DNA of 64,000 bases, from assembly GCA_016938035.1 (NCBI GenBank), contig JAFGVK010000097.1, positions 1 to 64,000 on the forward strand. Reading direction: 5' to 3'. The notes beneath the pieces were generated by a model. The model was not told the DNA's origin, searched no databases, and worked only from the letters and a program-made list of their open reading frames with translations. Position numbers and translations under genes: made by a program. Shown in pieces: positions 24,108-33,063 of this stretch. The stretch is from Deltaproteobacteria bacterium. Lineage in GTDB: Bacteria > Myxococcota_A > UBA796 > GCA-2862545. The stretch's first letter is position 1. The number at the start of each line of letters is the position of its first letter.

Positions 24108-26618
24108 CTACTCGTCGGCCTCGCCCCCCGCCACCCCCTCACCCTCGCCGGTGGCGAGCACCCTGTAGCTCTCCTGGCCGCGAACGCCCTGATCGTCCTC
24201 GGCCATCACCGCGAGGCGGTTCACCCCCACCTTGAGCGGGACGTGGGCGACGATCTCCTGAGCGCCGGCGCCGGCCCACGCGATCTTCTCGCCGTTGGCA
24301 TAGACCACGACGTGATCCAGCGCGCCCTCGTCCCGCACGGTGAAATGGAGGTCCACCTCACCCACCTCCACCTCCACCGGGAGGTGGACCGGGCGGATCT
24401 CCGGCGCGCGGAGGCTCAGCTCCCCTCCCTCTCTGGGGAGGGGCAGCGGCCACGAGAGCAGGCGCCCATAGCGATCGCCGCTGGCCTGCAGGGTGAGCGG
24501 CAGCACCGCAGGCGCCTCGGGGCCGACCCGCAGCGACAGGGACACCACCGCCTCTCCCCCCCCGGGGAGCGTGACCGGCGGCGCCGCCGCCTCCAGCAGC
24601 TCCAGGTCCAGGTCGCCCGGGTGGGCGAAGGAGACGTCGAGGCCGTCTACCTGCACCTCAGAGAGGTTGCGCAGCCGGACGCTCACCGTCCGAACCGAGC
24701 CCTCACCCGCCAGGGTCGCGTCCACCGCGAGCCTGGGCCGCTCGGAGGTCACCGCCTGCAGCGTGGCGGGAGGCAGGCGGGCGGGAGGGCGCTGATCCGC
24801 CCGGAGGATCACCCGCACGGGATCGCTCCGCAGGTGGATGCCCGGCTTGATCGGCACAAACACCGTGCCCACGGCGCTCTCGCCGGGGCCGATCCAGCCC
24901 ACCGGCACCACCAGCCCGTCCCAGGCCGAGAAGGAGTCGCACTCCAGCTGCACCTGCGCCTGGAACAGCGGCTCATCCCCCAGGTTCTCTACCTCCACCC
25001 GCACCCCGAACACGTCCTGTCGCTGCGGATCCGCCAGCGACTGAACGGTGACCTTGGCGGTGGGCTCTGGCCCAGGCGCCTGTGCGGGGCTCCAGTCCAC
25101 ATCCGTCGCCCCCAGGGCCACCGCCAGGGCCTCCTCCTCCTCCGCGTTCACCGACACCACCACCTCATTCACCGCGGCGACCGCCGCCTCCCTGGTGGGG
25201 GCCACCGCCCTGAGCGCCGCTCTGCGCGCGATCTCTAGCTCCACATCGCCGGGATCCCGCTCCTCACCGGCCCAGTCAGCGCGGACGTACACCAGGGGCA
25301 GCAGCGCCTCGAAGGGCACCCCCGCCTTCCCCTCGTGCCAGCCCCTGTACCTGGCGCCATACCCGTCGAAGGTGACCGAGGCCACCGACAGATCCGGCAC
25401 GATCCCCACGTCGATCGGCCGGTCGTTCGCCACGAGGTAGCGGGCGACGGTGAGCTTGAGCCGCACCCCCTCGTCCAGGGGGTAGATCTTCTGCACCACC
25501 CCCTTTCCAAAGGTCCTGGTCCCCACCAGCGCCACCCGGTCCAGCTCCAGCAGGGTGCCGGCGAGGATCTCGGAGCCGGACGCGGTGCGCTCGTCGACCA
25601 GCAGCACCAGCGGGACGCTGATCACGTCGCCCTCGTGGGCCTCCATCTGGGCCTGGAGGTTCTGGACGGTGCCGCCGTCGGGGCCCTGGGTGCGGAGCAG
25701 CACCCCGTGCTCCACAAACAGATCGGCGACCCCCGCCGCCTGCTTCATCGAGCCGCCGGTGTTCCCGCGCAGGTCCATCACCAGGCCCCGCTCCAACCCA
25801 CCCTGGGCCCGCAGCTCGTCCAGCGCGTGGCGCAGGTTCTCCAGCGTCACCTGGGAGAAGTGATCGATGCGGACGTAGCCCACGGGGCCCGGCAGCACCT
25901 CCTGGGTCACGTTGGGCACCACCACGCTGGCGCGGGTCAGCACCAGGGTGAGCTGGGCCTCCCCCCGGCGCACCGAGACCGCTACCGCGGTGCCGCTATC
26001 GCCCCGCAGGCGCCTCACCGCCTCGGACAGGGCCATGTTGACGGTGCTGACGCCGTCGATGCGCTCCAGCACGTCCCCCACCTGCACCCCCCCCAGCGCC
26101 GCGGGCCCCCCCGGCACCAAGGCCTTCACCCACAGGGCGCCGTCGCGCAGGTTCACGGTGGCGCCGATCCCCTCCATCGTCCCCTTGATGCGCACGTCGA
26201 ATTGCTCCAGCCGCTCGCCCGACAGCACCCGCGAGTAGGGATCCAGCGCGGTCATCATCCCCTTCACCAGCTCAAGCCGCAGGTCGACCTCCCCCGGCGC
26301 GTCCCCCGCCCCGAGGACGAGGCTACGCGTCGCCTCCAGCGCCGCGGGCAGCTCGGAGAGGCCCGTCACCTGGACCGACCCCAGCTCCGCGCCCGCGCCG
26401 TGGCGGAGCACCATCGCCCCGTCCCGCTCGCTGACCATCAGCCAGTCCAGCTCGTCCGCGAGCCCCCTGCCAGCAGCGAGCAGCATCGCCTGCGGGTCGA
26501 CCTGATCCGGGTACAGGTACAGGCGCTGGACCAGATCCACCGCGCGCTCGGGGACCTGCTCCGACACCTCGGCGCGCGCCACCCCATGGAGGAAGAGCAA
26601 GAGGGACAACCAACGCAA
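24108..26618 (-). CDS. Exported S41 family C-terminal processing peptidase with long beta-rich tail
   Basis: An 836-residue periplasmic serine protease. The signal peptide is MRWLSLLLFLHGVARA. A PDZ domain lies at about 145-225 (IGATVNLRDG, GGVQVGDVLERIDG), and the S41 catalytic domain at about 240-430. Ser347 (DERTASGSE) and Lys372 (TFGKGVVQ) match the Prc Ser-Lys dyad with the same 25-residue spacing. The roughly 330 residues after about 500 are unusual for this family and look like two beta-sandwich modules (VTVQSLADPQRQDVFGVRVE and later repeats), possibly CARDB-like. This suggests surface or substrate tethering. It is divergent from larB. Confidence 0.93.
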   Translation of the reverse strand: MRWLSLLLFLHGVARAEVSEQVPERAVDLVQRLYLYPDQVDPQAMLLAAGRGLADELDWLMVSERDGAMVLRHGAGAELGSVQVTGLSELPAALEATRSLVLGAGDAPGEVDLRLELVKGMMTALDPYSRVLSGERLEQFDVRIKGTMEGIGATVNLRDGALWVKALVPGGPAALGGVQVGDVLERIDGVSTVNMALSEAVRRLRGDSGTAVAVSVRRGEAQLTLVLTRASVVVPNVTQEVLPGPVGYVRIDHFSQVTLENLRHALDELRAQGGLERGLVMDLRGNTGGSMKQAAGVADLFVEHGVLLRTQGPDGGTVQNLQAQMEAHEGDVISVPLVLLVDERTASGSEILAGTLLELDRVALVGTRTFGKGVVQKIYPLDEGVRLKLTVARYLVANDRPIDVGIVPDLSVASVTFDGYGARYRGWHEGKAGVPFEALLPLVYVRADWAGEERDPGDVELEIARRAALRAVAPTREAAVAAVNEVVVSVNAEEEEALAVALGATDVDWSPAQAPGPEPTAKVTVQSLADPQRQDVFGVRVEVENLGDEPLFQAQVQLECDSFSAWDGLVVPVGWIGPGESAVGTVFVPIKPGIHLRSDPVRVILRADQRPPARLPPATLQAVTSERPRLAVDATLAGEGSVRTVSVRLRNLSEVQVDGLDVSFAHPGDLDLELLEAAAPPVTLPGGGEAVVSLSLRVGPEAPAVLPLTLQASGDRYGRLLSWPLPLPREGGELSLRAPEIRPVHLPVEVEVGEVDLHFTVRDEGALDHVVVYANGEKIAWAGAGAQEIVAHVPLKVGVNRLAVMAEDDQGVRGQESYRVLATGEGEGVAGGEADE

Positions 26619-26630
26619 GACAAACTCCTC

Positions 26631-26665
26631 GTGTCACCCCCTAACCCCCGGGGCTGGGATGACAC
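26631..26665. promoter_or_regulatory. Inverted repeat between divergent genes
   Basis: GTGTCACCCC (26631-26640) and GGGATGACAC (26656-26665) are inverted with nine of ten positions complementary and a 15-bp C-rich then G-rich spacer. It lies between the S41 peptidase start and larB, so it cannot be a terminator for either gene and may be an operator. Confidence 0.4.
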
Positions 26666-26750
26666 TTCCCTGTAGGCTGACCCCCTATCCGGCCCCGACG
26701 CCTCCACCCCAGCGGCGGAACCGGATATTTGTCGGGACCCTGGAGATGCC

Positions 26751-27506
26751 ATGTCCCCCGCTACACCGCTACACATCTTGCGCGAGGTACAGCGCGGCGC
26801 CCTCACCCCCGAAGCGGCGGTGGGCCTGCTGCGCCCGGTCACCGACCTGGGCTACGCGCGGATCGACGACCACCGGGCCGCGCGCACCGGCCTCGCCGAG
26901 GTGATCTACGGAGAGGGGAAGACCCCGGAGCAGATCGCCGGCATCCTCGAGCACCTGGTCAGCGCCGGGCAGCCGGCCCTGGCCACGCGAGTCTCCCCCG
27001 AGAAGGCCGCGGCGGCGCGGGCCCTGCTCCCCGGGGCCACCTATGAGCCGGTGCCCCGCCTGCTGTGGGCCGCGCCGGAGGGGCACAGGGCCTTCGCCCC
27101 CACGCAAGAGGGGAAGGTGTGCGTGATCTCGGGGGGCACCGCCGATCTCCCGGTCGCCGAGGAGGCCGCGCGCTGCGCCGAGTGGTTCGGCCTGGAGGTG
27201 GAGCGGGCCTGGGACGTGGGGGTGTCCGGGCTGCACCGGCTGCTCTCCCGCCTCGACGGGCTGACCGACGCCCGCGTGATCATCGCGGTGGCGGGGATGG
27301 AGGGGGCCCTGCCCTCGGTGGTCGCGGGGCTGGTGCGCGCCCCGATCATCGCGGTGCCCACCTCGCAGGGCTACGGGGTCCACCTGGGTGGGCTCGCCCC
27401 CCTGCTCACCATGCTCGACTCCTGCGCGGCGGGGGTGAGCGTGGTGAACATCGACAACGGCTTCGGCGCGGCGCTGGTCGCCTGGCGCATGGTGGCGAGG
27501 CGATGA
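26751..27506 (+). CDS. larB: LarB, pyridinium-3,5-biscarboxylate mononucleotide synthase
   Basis: A 251-residue PurE-related enzyme that carboxylates and hydrolyses nicotinate adenine dinucleotide, the first step of nickel-pincer nucleotide cofactor synthesis. Family features are DLGYARIDDHRAARTGLAEVIYGEGK at the N-terminus (in pieces), GGTADLPVAEEA, WDVGVSGLHRL, and the PurE-like AVAGMEGALPSVVAGL and PTSQGYG. The final part GGLAPLLTMLDSCAAGVSVVNIDNG is diagnostic. Length is typical. The stop overlaps the larC start (ATGA). Confidence 0.95.
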   Translation: MSPATPLHILREVQRGALTPEAAVGLLRPVTDLGYARIDDHRAARTGLAEVIYGEGKTPEQIAGILEHLVSAGQPALATRVSPEKAAAARALLPGATYEPVPRLLWAAPEGHRAFAPTQEGKVCVISGGTADLPVAEEAARCAEWFGLEVERAWDVGVSGLHRLLSRLDGLTDARVIIAVAGMEGALPSVVAGLVRAPIIAVPTSQGYGVHLGGLAPLLTMLDSCAAGVSVVNIDNGFGAALVAWRMVARR

Positions 27507-28768
27507 GCCACTCCACCGGCAGGGTGCTGTGGTGGGACACCTCCGTCGGCGCGGCGGGGGACATGCTGCTGGCGTCGCTGGTCGACGCGGGGGCGCGCCC
27601 GGACGCGATCCGGGCCGGCCTCGCCGAGGTGCTGGGCGCAGAGGGCTGGACCCTGACCTTCGAGGAGGCCTCTCGGGGCGGGATGCGGGCCCTGCACACG
27701 GTGGTCACAGACACGGGCGGGAGCGCCCTGGACGCCGGGATCGACCACCACGAGCACCACCACGAGCACCACCACGAGCACCACCACGAGCACCACCCCG
27801 CAGGTGGCCACCACACCCACCGCCCCTGGCGCACCCTGCGCGCCCTGATCCAGCGCCTCGGGGGCAGGGCGGGCGAGCGGGCCCTCAGGGTCTACGGGCG
27901 CCTCGCCGAGGCGGAGTCCCGCATCCACGGGGTGCCGGTAGAGACCATCGAGCTGCACGAGGTGGGGTCCCTCGACAGCGTCGTCGACATACTCGGGGTG
28001 TGCCTCGCCCTCGAGGACCTGGGTGTGGACGAGATCATCGCGACCCCCCTCCCCCTCGGCGCGGGCTCTACCCGCGGCGCCCACGGGCGCATCCCCCTCC
28101 CCGCCCCCGCGACCCTCGCGGTGCTCCAGGGGTGGCCGGTGGTGCCGTCCATCCTCCCGGGGGAGTGGGTGACCCCCACGGGCGCGGCGCTGATCGCCGG
28201 GCTCGCGAGCCCCGGTGGTCCCCCGGCGATGACCCTGGACGGCCTGGGCACCGGTGCCGGGACCAGAGCACCGGACGCCTTCCCCAACGTTGTCCGCGCA
28301 GTGCTCGGCAGGGTGGAGGGCGCCGCCCGCCTCGACACGGTGGTGGAGCTCACCTGCCAGATCGACGACGCCACCGGAGAGCTGCTCGCGCCGGCGCTGG
28401 AGCTGGCCCTCGCCCAGGGGGCGCTGGACGCGATCGCGGTGCCCGCCCTGATGAAGAAGGGTCGCCCCGGAGTACAGCTTCAGCTGCTCGCGCGCCCGCA
28501 GGACGCCGACCGCCTCAGCGAGCTGCTGCTGCGCCACACCACCACCCTGGGGGTGCGCCGCACCGCCGCCACAAGGCAGCTGCTGGAGCGCTGGCAGGTG
28601 CCGGTCCAGACCCCCTGGGGCCAGGTCCGGGTCAAGGTGGGGGGGCGTGACGGGGTCGCGTGGCACGGCGCGCCAGAATTCTCCGATGTGCAGGCCATCT
28701 CCGCCCTGGCGGGGGTTCCGGTCCTTCAGGTCTACCAGGCCGCGGTCCGCGCCTGGTCAGGGGAATAG
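27503..28768 (+). CDS. larC: LarC, nickel insertion protein, single-frame
   Basis: A 421-residue protein that inserts nickel into the pincer cofactor using CTP in characterised homologues. It starts WWDTSVGAAGDMLLASLVDAG. A His/Glu run of about 20 residues (HEHHHEHHHEHH type, residues about 81-99) is a plausible nickel store. LHEVGSLDSVVDILGVC and PTGAALI follow, then the second half with ELTCQIDDATGE and MKKGRPGVQLQLL. Here larC is one uninterrupted frame, unlike the frameshifted larC1/larC2 of Lactobacillus. LarE and the client racemase LarA are not in the window. Translation is coupled to larB. Confidence 0.95.
   Translation: MSHSTGRVLWWDTSVGAAGDMLLASLVDAGARPDAIRAGLAEVLGAEGWTLTFEEASRGGMRALHTVVTDTGGSALDAGIDHHEHHHEHHHEHHHEHHPAGGHHTHRPWRTLRALIQRLGGRAGERALRVYGRLAEAESRIHGVPVETIELHEVGSLDSVVDILGVCLALEDLGVDEIIATPLPLGAGSTRGAHGRIPLPAPATLAVLQGWPVVPSILPGEWVTPTGAALIAGLASPGGPPAMTLDGLGTGAGTRAPDAFPNVVRAVLGRVEGAARLDTVVELTCQIDDATGELLAPALELALAQGALDAIAVPALMKKGRPGVQLQLLARPQDADRLSELLLRHTTTLGVRRTAATRQLLERWQVPVQTPWGQVRVKVGGRDGVAWHGAPEFSDVQAISALAGVPVLQVYQAAVRAWSGE
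27744..27796 (+). repeat. 12-bp coding repeat, His/Glu-rich
   Basis: Four tandem units of CACCACGAGCAC inside larC encode the HEHH/HHEH run. It is in frame. Confidence 0.9.
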
Positions 28769-28804
28769 GCCTCCCCCCTCCCCTGTCTCACCCGAGAGGT
28801 GCTC

Positions 28805-29758
28805 TTGTTCTCGCTACTGCTCACCCTCCTCCTCACCGCCGCGCACGCCACTCAACTGGAGGGCGCGGAGGTGCCGTGCCCGCTCGGCGGTGCGCCGGTG
28901 CAGGTCTTCCGGCTGATCTCGCAAGACAGCATGGGGGGCTGGGACTCGGACGGGGTCGGCTACTCCACCCAGGGTCAATTTCGCAACTTCGAGGTGTCGA
29001 CCTGTCCCAACCACGCCCTCGCCCTCTACGGCAGGGACATGGAGCTGGGGCTCTCGGCCGCGCAGCTCGCCCTGGTGACCCCCCTGGTGGACCAGCTCGA
29101 AGCCCGCTACCCCAACCCCAGCGCCCTTGAGGCCTGGGATCGCCACGCGATGGCTGCGCGCACCTACGAGGCGCTGGGGCGCGACGACTGGTTCCTGGCC
29201 AAGGCCTGGCTCAAGGCGGGTTGGACCCTTCGGGACGCGGCGGTGGGGGAGATGATCGGTCTGAGTGGGCCGCTGCTCACCCGGCAGCTGCTCCTCGCCG
29301 GCGAGGGGGAGCTGAAGAAGGAGCTGCCCCCCTCCCAGCGCAAGCTGCTCCTGTTCAACATGGCCCGCGCCGCCCACAGGGGTGGCTACGGGGCGGAGCG
29401 CGACGCGCTGCTCCAGCAGCTGGAGGCGGTCGGCGCGCTAGACGACGCCGAGCAGATCGCCCTGGCCAAGCTGAGGACCGCCGCCGAGCTGGAACCTGGG
29501 CTCCAGGAGCAGGCGATGCGGCACCTCGCAGCGGTGGTGGAGGGGGAGGGCCCCTTCACCTACCAGGCCCACTACCTCCTCGCGGACCTGCTCCGCCGCA
29601 CGGGGCGGGGCGCGCTCGCCATCGCGGCCTACGAGGACATCGCCGGGGATCGCAAGGCGCCCGACAACCTGCGCGCCCTGTCCAGCTACCTGGCGGCGGA
29701 GCTTAAGGGCGAGCGCCCCTGGGAGCAGGAGCAGCGGACCCCGCTCACCGCCCCGTAG
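28805..29758 (+). CDS. Secreted protein of unknown function
   Basis: A 317-residue protein with an N-terminal signal peptide (LLLTLLLTAAHA). Start choice: TTG at 28805 has GAGAGG six bases upstream; GTG at 28799 is in frame but overlaps that site. The mature N-terminus carries a two-cysteine pattern (EVPCPLGGAPV ... STCPNHALALYG) that could bind a metal, as in DUF2225-like proteins. The rest is helical and TPR-like (FLAKAWLKAGWTLRDA, YQAHYLLADLLRRTGRGALAIAAYED). It lies 36 bp downstream of larC and may be co-transcribed, but the family is not linked to nickel cofactor chemistry as far as I know. Confidence 0.75.
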   Translation: MFSLLLTLLLTAAHATQLEGAEVPCPLGGAPVQVFRLISQDSMGGWDSDGVGYSTQGQFRNFEVSTCPNHALALYGRDMELGLSAAQLALVTPLVDQLEARYPNPSALEAWDRHAMAARTYEALGRDDWFLAKAWLKAGWTLRDAAVGEMIGLSGPLLTRQLLLAGEGELKKELPPSQRKLLLFNMARAAHRGGYGAERDALLQQLEAVGALDDAEQIALAKLRTAAELEPGLQEQAMRHLAAVVEGEGPFTYQAHYLLADLLRRTGRGALAIAAYEDIAGDRKAPDNLRALSSYLAAELKGERPWEQEQRTPLTAP

Positions 29759-29925
29759 ACCGGCGCTCTTGCAGGCCTCCCGGTCGTCGATCGGGTGCTC
29801 TCGCCCGCGCCGCCCGCACCTCGTCCGTCGCGGCTCCAGCGCGCTATCTCCTCCGAAGCCGGGCCTCGCCCTTCGATGTCCACGGACGAACCAGCCTCCA
29901 GGTCCTCGGTCCCGGACTCCCCGGT

Positions 29926-30089
29926 CGGCGCACCGGTCCATCAGCCGGACCGCCTCACAACACGCGCCTGCTCCTTCCAGAGGCGCCCGCCGCCCTGTGG
30001 ACGCGTTCTCCATGGCGGACGCCCGCTATGGTACGCGTCGAGCGCTGGAACAGAGACAGGCGTCGAGAGGCCAGGGAGGCGGCGCCCTG
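29926..30089 (+). repeat. Intergenic repeat family A, shortened copy A0
   Basis: 164 bp. The left end CACCGGTCCATCAGCCGGACCGCCTCACA (in part) and the right end ACAGGCGTCGAGAGGCCAGG match full copies. The middle, including the CGATGAAGTTGCTC block, is missing or badly diverged. It looks like an internally deleted copy. Confidence 0.65.
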
Positions 30090-30213
30090 TTCGACGCTCC
30101 AGTAAAGGGGACCACCAGGGCGCCCGCGGCCGCGGGGTAGGCCCCCGCTCGGCTCACCCGGCGCCGCGAGGCCCCAGCGGAGCCCGCCCAGCTCGCCTCA
30201 CCCGCTGCGGGCA

Positions 30214-30438
30214 CCCGGCACCGGTCCATCAGCCGGACAGTCTCACAGCAAGCGATGCATCATTCCCTTGGAACCATCGGATGAGGTTGCTCGTCGAATC
30301 TTCCAGACAGCAAACGGGCGCCGCGTCGCTAGGCGGATCGGCGGGTGGCCACCGTTCCCTAGGGAGGAAGCGTACTTTTGTGCGCGACGAGCGCAGGAAC
30401 AAGGACACGCGTCGAGAGGCCAGCGAATCGGTGCCGGG
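30214..30438 (+). repeat. Intergenic repeat family A, copy A4 with perfect terminal inverted repeat
   Basis: 225 bp. CCCGGCACCG at 30214-30223 is the exact reverse complement of CGGTGCCGGG at 30429-30438. It is the best-preserved copy. Against A1 the right two thirds are close to identical, including GCTCGTCGAATCTTCCAGAC and ACAAGGACACGCGTCGAGAGG. Confidence 0.85.
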
Positions 30439-30518
30439 CACGCGGCCGGCAGTGGCCCGGCGAGCCCGGCGAGCCCGGCCACAGACCGCGATTCGACGGT
30501 TCACCTCGGCGGCTCCAT

Positions 30519-31409
30519 CTACCAGGGACGCATCCCCGGCAGCATGCCCAGGGCGTGGGAGGTGAGGATCACCACGACGGCGAGGCCATAGAGGGCCACG
30601 GTGACGAGCAGTGGGCGATCGCGGAACAGGGTGTCCTCCGGCGCGGCGCCCTCCCCTCGCTGCTCGACCAGGTACACCCACCGGAACACCCCGTACAGCA
30701 CGATCGGAGCGGTCACCGCCATCCATCGCTCAGTGCCCATCACCGTGTACAGGGTGTAGGTGAGGATCACCCCGCTGGTGACCGTCATCTGGAAATGCTC
30801 AAGCATCCGGAGGGTGTACGCGTCGAGGGTCTTGCGCGTGCCAGCCTCCGCGCCCACCTGCCGCAGCTCGGCGTAGCGCTTGTTGAAGCCCAGAAACAGC
30901 GCAAGAAACGCGGTACAGGCGAAGAACCACGGAGACACCGTGACCTCGATCGCCGCCGCCCCGGCCAGCGCGCGCCACACGAAGCCAGTAGCCAGCAGCA
31001 TCACGTCGAGGATCACCACGTGCTTGAAGTAGTAGGAGTAGCTCATGGTGGTGGCGAGGTAGAACATGGTCAACGCGAAGAACGCGACCGAGATCTGCAG
31101 CGACAGCGCCACCCCTAGCGCGGCGACCACCGCGAAGAGGACGATCGCCACGGGGATCGGGAGCCGCCCCGACGCGATGGGACGACGCCGCTTCTTGGGG
31201 TGCCTCCGGTCTGCCTCGCGGTCGAGCAGGTCGTTGAGGACGTACCCCGCTGACGAGACCATCGAGAAGGCAACGAAGCCCAGCACCGTCCGCCCGACCA
31301 TCTCCAAGCTCAAGAACTCTGACGAGAAGATCAGCGCCGCGAAGAGCAGCACGTTCTTGGCCCACTGTTTGGGGCGGAGCTGCTCAAGCGCAGCAAACAC
31401 CAGCTTCAA
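30519..31409 (-). CDS. UbiA-family decaprenyl-phosphate phosphoribosyltransferase-like protein
   Basis: A 296-residue membrane enzyme with about eight to nine helices. The opening LRPKQWAKNVLLFAALIF and the first Asp-rich loop NDLLDREADRRHP match the decaprenyl-phosphate 5-phosphoribosyltransferase branch of the UbiA superfamily (Rv3806c type) rather than quinone or haem enzymes. The second loop region LGFNKRYAEL carries basic residues for the phosphate. The likely reaction is transfer of phosphoribose from PRPP to polyprenyl phosphate for cell-surface glycan building. It sits 12 bp downstream of the Ser/Thr kinase gene and is probably co-transcribed with it. Confidence 0.88.
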   Translation of the reverse strand: MKLVFAALEQLRPKQWAKNVLLFAALIFSSEFLSLEMVGRTVLGFVAFSMVSSAGYVLNDLLDREADRRHPKKRRRPIASGRLPIPVAIVLFAVVAALGVALSLQISVAFFALTMFYLATTMSYSYYFKHVVILDVMLLATGFVWRALAGAAAIEVTVSPWFFACTAFLALFLGFNKRYAELRQVGAEAGTRKTLDAYTLRMLEHFQMTVTSGVILTYTLYTVMGTERWMAVTAPIVLYGVFRWVYLVEQRGEGAAPEDTLFRDRPLLVTVALYGLAVVVILTSHALGMLPGMRPW

Positions 31410-31421
31410 GGGAACCCCCTG

Positions 31422-33038
31422 CTAGGGGATGACAATAACGCGGACCTCTCCAGGCTCCAACGTCAGCGCCGCCTCGTAGACCAGCTCTTCACCCCGGCGC
31501 ACCTGTAGCTGAACCTGCTCCCCGGGGGGGATCATCCGCTCGCCGTCCACAGGCATGTCGTTGATACGGATCACCAGCCCCTCCTCGCCCTGGACGCGGA
31601 GCACCGGGTCCTGAAGGGGGGCCGCCGCGCTGCCCGCTGGGGGGCGCCCAAGATCGCCGAGGAACAGCAGCGCACCCCCCACCACGATCCCGCCGATCGC
31701 CAGCCCGAAGAAGAAGAAGAAGACCGTCAGCACCAAGCTGAACAGGCGCCCCAAGCCCCTCCCGCCAGACGGAGCCTTGGGCAGCCCGCCGGCGCTGACC
31801 CCGGAGTTGCGAAGCGGCGGCGGCCCCGAGGAGATCGACCCGCTGCGGGTGGAGAGCCTCCCGCTGGGGGTGGGGAAGGGGCTCCCCTTGACGATCGTCT
31901 CGGGATCCTCGGCCCACTCGGGGGACGCCCAGGGGAAATCGGGCGCCGCCAGCGGGCTCTTGTGGATGATGGTCGCCTCCTCCTCGCCGAGCCGCGGGTT
32001 GTTCCCCTTGCGGATCTCCTCCATCACCTTCTCATTGCCCATCACCCTGGTGGGCCCCTCCGGATCCTCCTGCGCCACCATCCCGGTGCGCCTGGGGCTG
32101 GACTCTGGGAAGAGGCTCTGGAGCCACGCGGCGAGGGTGGAGCGGTTGAAGAGGAAGCCGGAGTCGTGGAAGAAGCTCTCGAGGGCGTCCTTGAAGGCGG
32201 TGGCCGAGGGGTGCCGGTCGGTGGCGTTCACCTTGAGGGCCCGATCGACGATCGCCTCGAGCTGGAACGGGACCCCGGGGTTCACCGCCGAGACCGCCTC
32301 GTACTCCCCCGCGCGCACCCGCTCGATGGTGGTGAGCTCGTTGCCGGTCCGGAAGGGGTGCACCCCAGTGAGCATCTCGTAGAGGAGCACCCCCACCGAG
32401 AACAGGTCCGAGCGCTGATCGAGGGTGTTGCCCCCCGCCTGCTCGGGGCTCATGTAGTCGAAGCGCCCCTTGATGACCCCAGCGTGGGTCTGGAGCGCCT
32501 TGTGCGAGGCCTTGGCGATACCAAAGTCGGTGAGCTTGACCTCGCCCTGGAACGACAACAGCACGTTGGGGGGCGAGATGTCGCGGTGGATGATGTTGAG
32601 GGCCTCGGCACGCCCGCCGCGCATCACCTGGCGCTGGTGCGCGTACTCCAGGCCCTTCAGCAGCTCGATGGTGATGAACAGGGCGTGCGGCAGCGGCAGG
32701 GGCAGCTCGCGCTCGTGGACCCTGCGGAGGACCTTGCCGAGGTCGGGCCCCTCCACAAACTCCATCGCGATGTACCACATGTCATCGACCTGCCCCAGGT
32801 CGAGGATCTGGACGATGTTGGCGTGAGACAGCAGCCCCGCGACCTTGGCCTCGTCCACCAGCATGTTGACGTACTCAGCGTTGGCGGAGAGGTGTGGCAG
32901 GATGCGCTTGATGGCGAAAGTCCTCTGGAATCCGCCGATCCCCTCCAGGCGGGCCTTATAGATCTCCGCCATGCCCCCGGTAGCGATAAGCTCCAGGATC
33001 TGGTACTTGCCAAACGTGCTCGCTGCGGGCTTCGCCAA
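31422..33038 (-). CDS. Eukaryotic-type Ser/Thr protein kinase, single C-terminal membrane helix
   Basis: About 538 residues. The kinase domain (about 10-280) has a glycine loop IATGGMAEIYKA, Lys in FAIKRIL, the catalytic loop HRDISPPNVLL, the DFG motif LTDFGIAKA and YMSPEQAGG. A low-complexity linker follows, then a membrane helix (LVLTVFFFFFGLAIGGIVV) and a small beta domain ending in VRVIVIP, probably extracytoplasmic and PEGA-like. The start is uncertain. TTG at 33038 (MAKPAAST...) has GGAG about ten bases upstream, and GTG at 33047 or TTG at 33044 are alternatives; the longer frame further upstream lacks kinase homology. It is a Myxococcota-style regulatory kinase, and its ligand is unknown. 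Confidence 0.9.
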   Translation of the reverse strand: MAKPAASTFGKYQILELIATGGMAEIYKARLEGIGGFQRTFAIKRILPHLSANAEYVNMLVDEAKVAGLLSHANIVQILDLGQVDDMWYIAMEFVEGPDLGKVLRRVHERELPLPLPHALFITIELLKGLEYAHQRQVMRGGRAEALNIIHRDISPPNVLLSFQGEVKLTDFGIAKASHKALQTHAGVIKGRFDYMSPEQAGGNTLDQRSDLFSVGVLLYEMLTGVHPFRTGNELTTIERVRAGEYEAVSAVNPGVPFQLEAIVDRALKVNATDRHPSATAFKDALESFFHDSGFLFNRSTLAAWLQSLFPESSPRRTGMVAQEDPEGPTRVMGNEKVMEEIRKGNNPRLGEEEATIIHKSPLAAPDFPWASPEWAEDPETIVKGSPFPTPSGRLSTRSGSISSGPPPLRNSGVSAGGLPKAPSGGRGLGRLFSLVLTVFFFFFGLAIGGIVVGGALLFLGDLGRPPAGSAAAPLQDPVLRVQGEEGLVIRINDMPVDGERMIPPGEQVQLQVRRGEELVYEAALTLEPGEVRVIVIP

Positions 33039-33063
33039 GTTCAACACGCTCCGTGAGAAGGGA

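Larger units (their letters stand above)
29759..30518. other. Intergenic region with two family A copies
   Basis: There is no gene here. Two family A copies in the same orientation, a shortened one (29926-30089) and a full one (30214-30438), are separated by about 125 bp. The region sits between convergent genes, so either repeat could be read from the left-hand operon. Confidence 0.7.
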
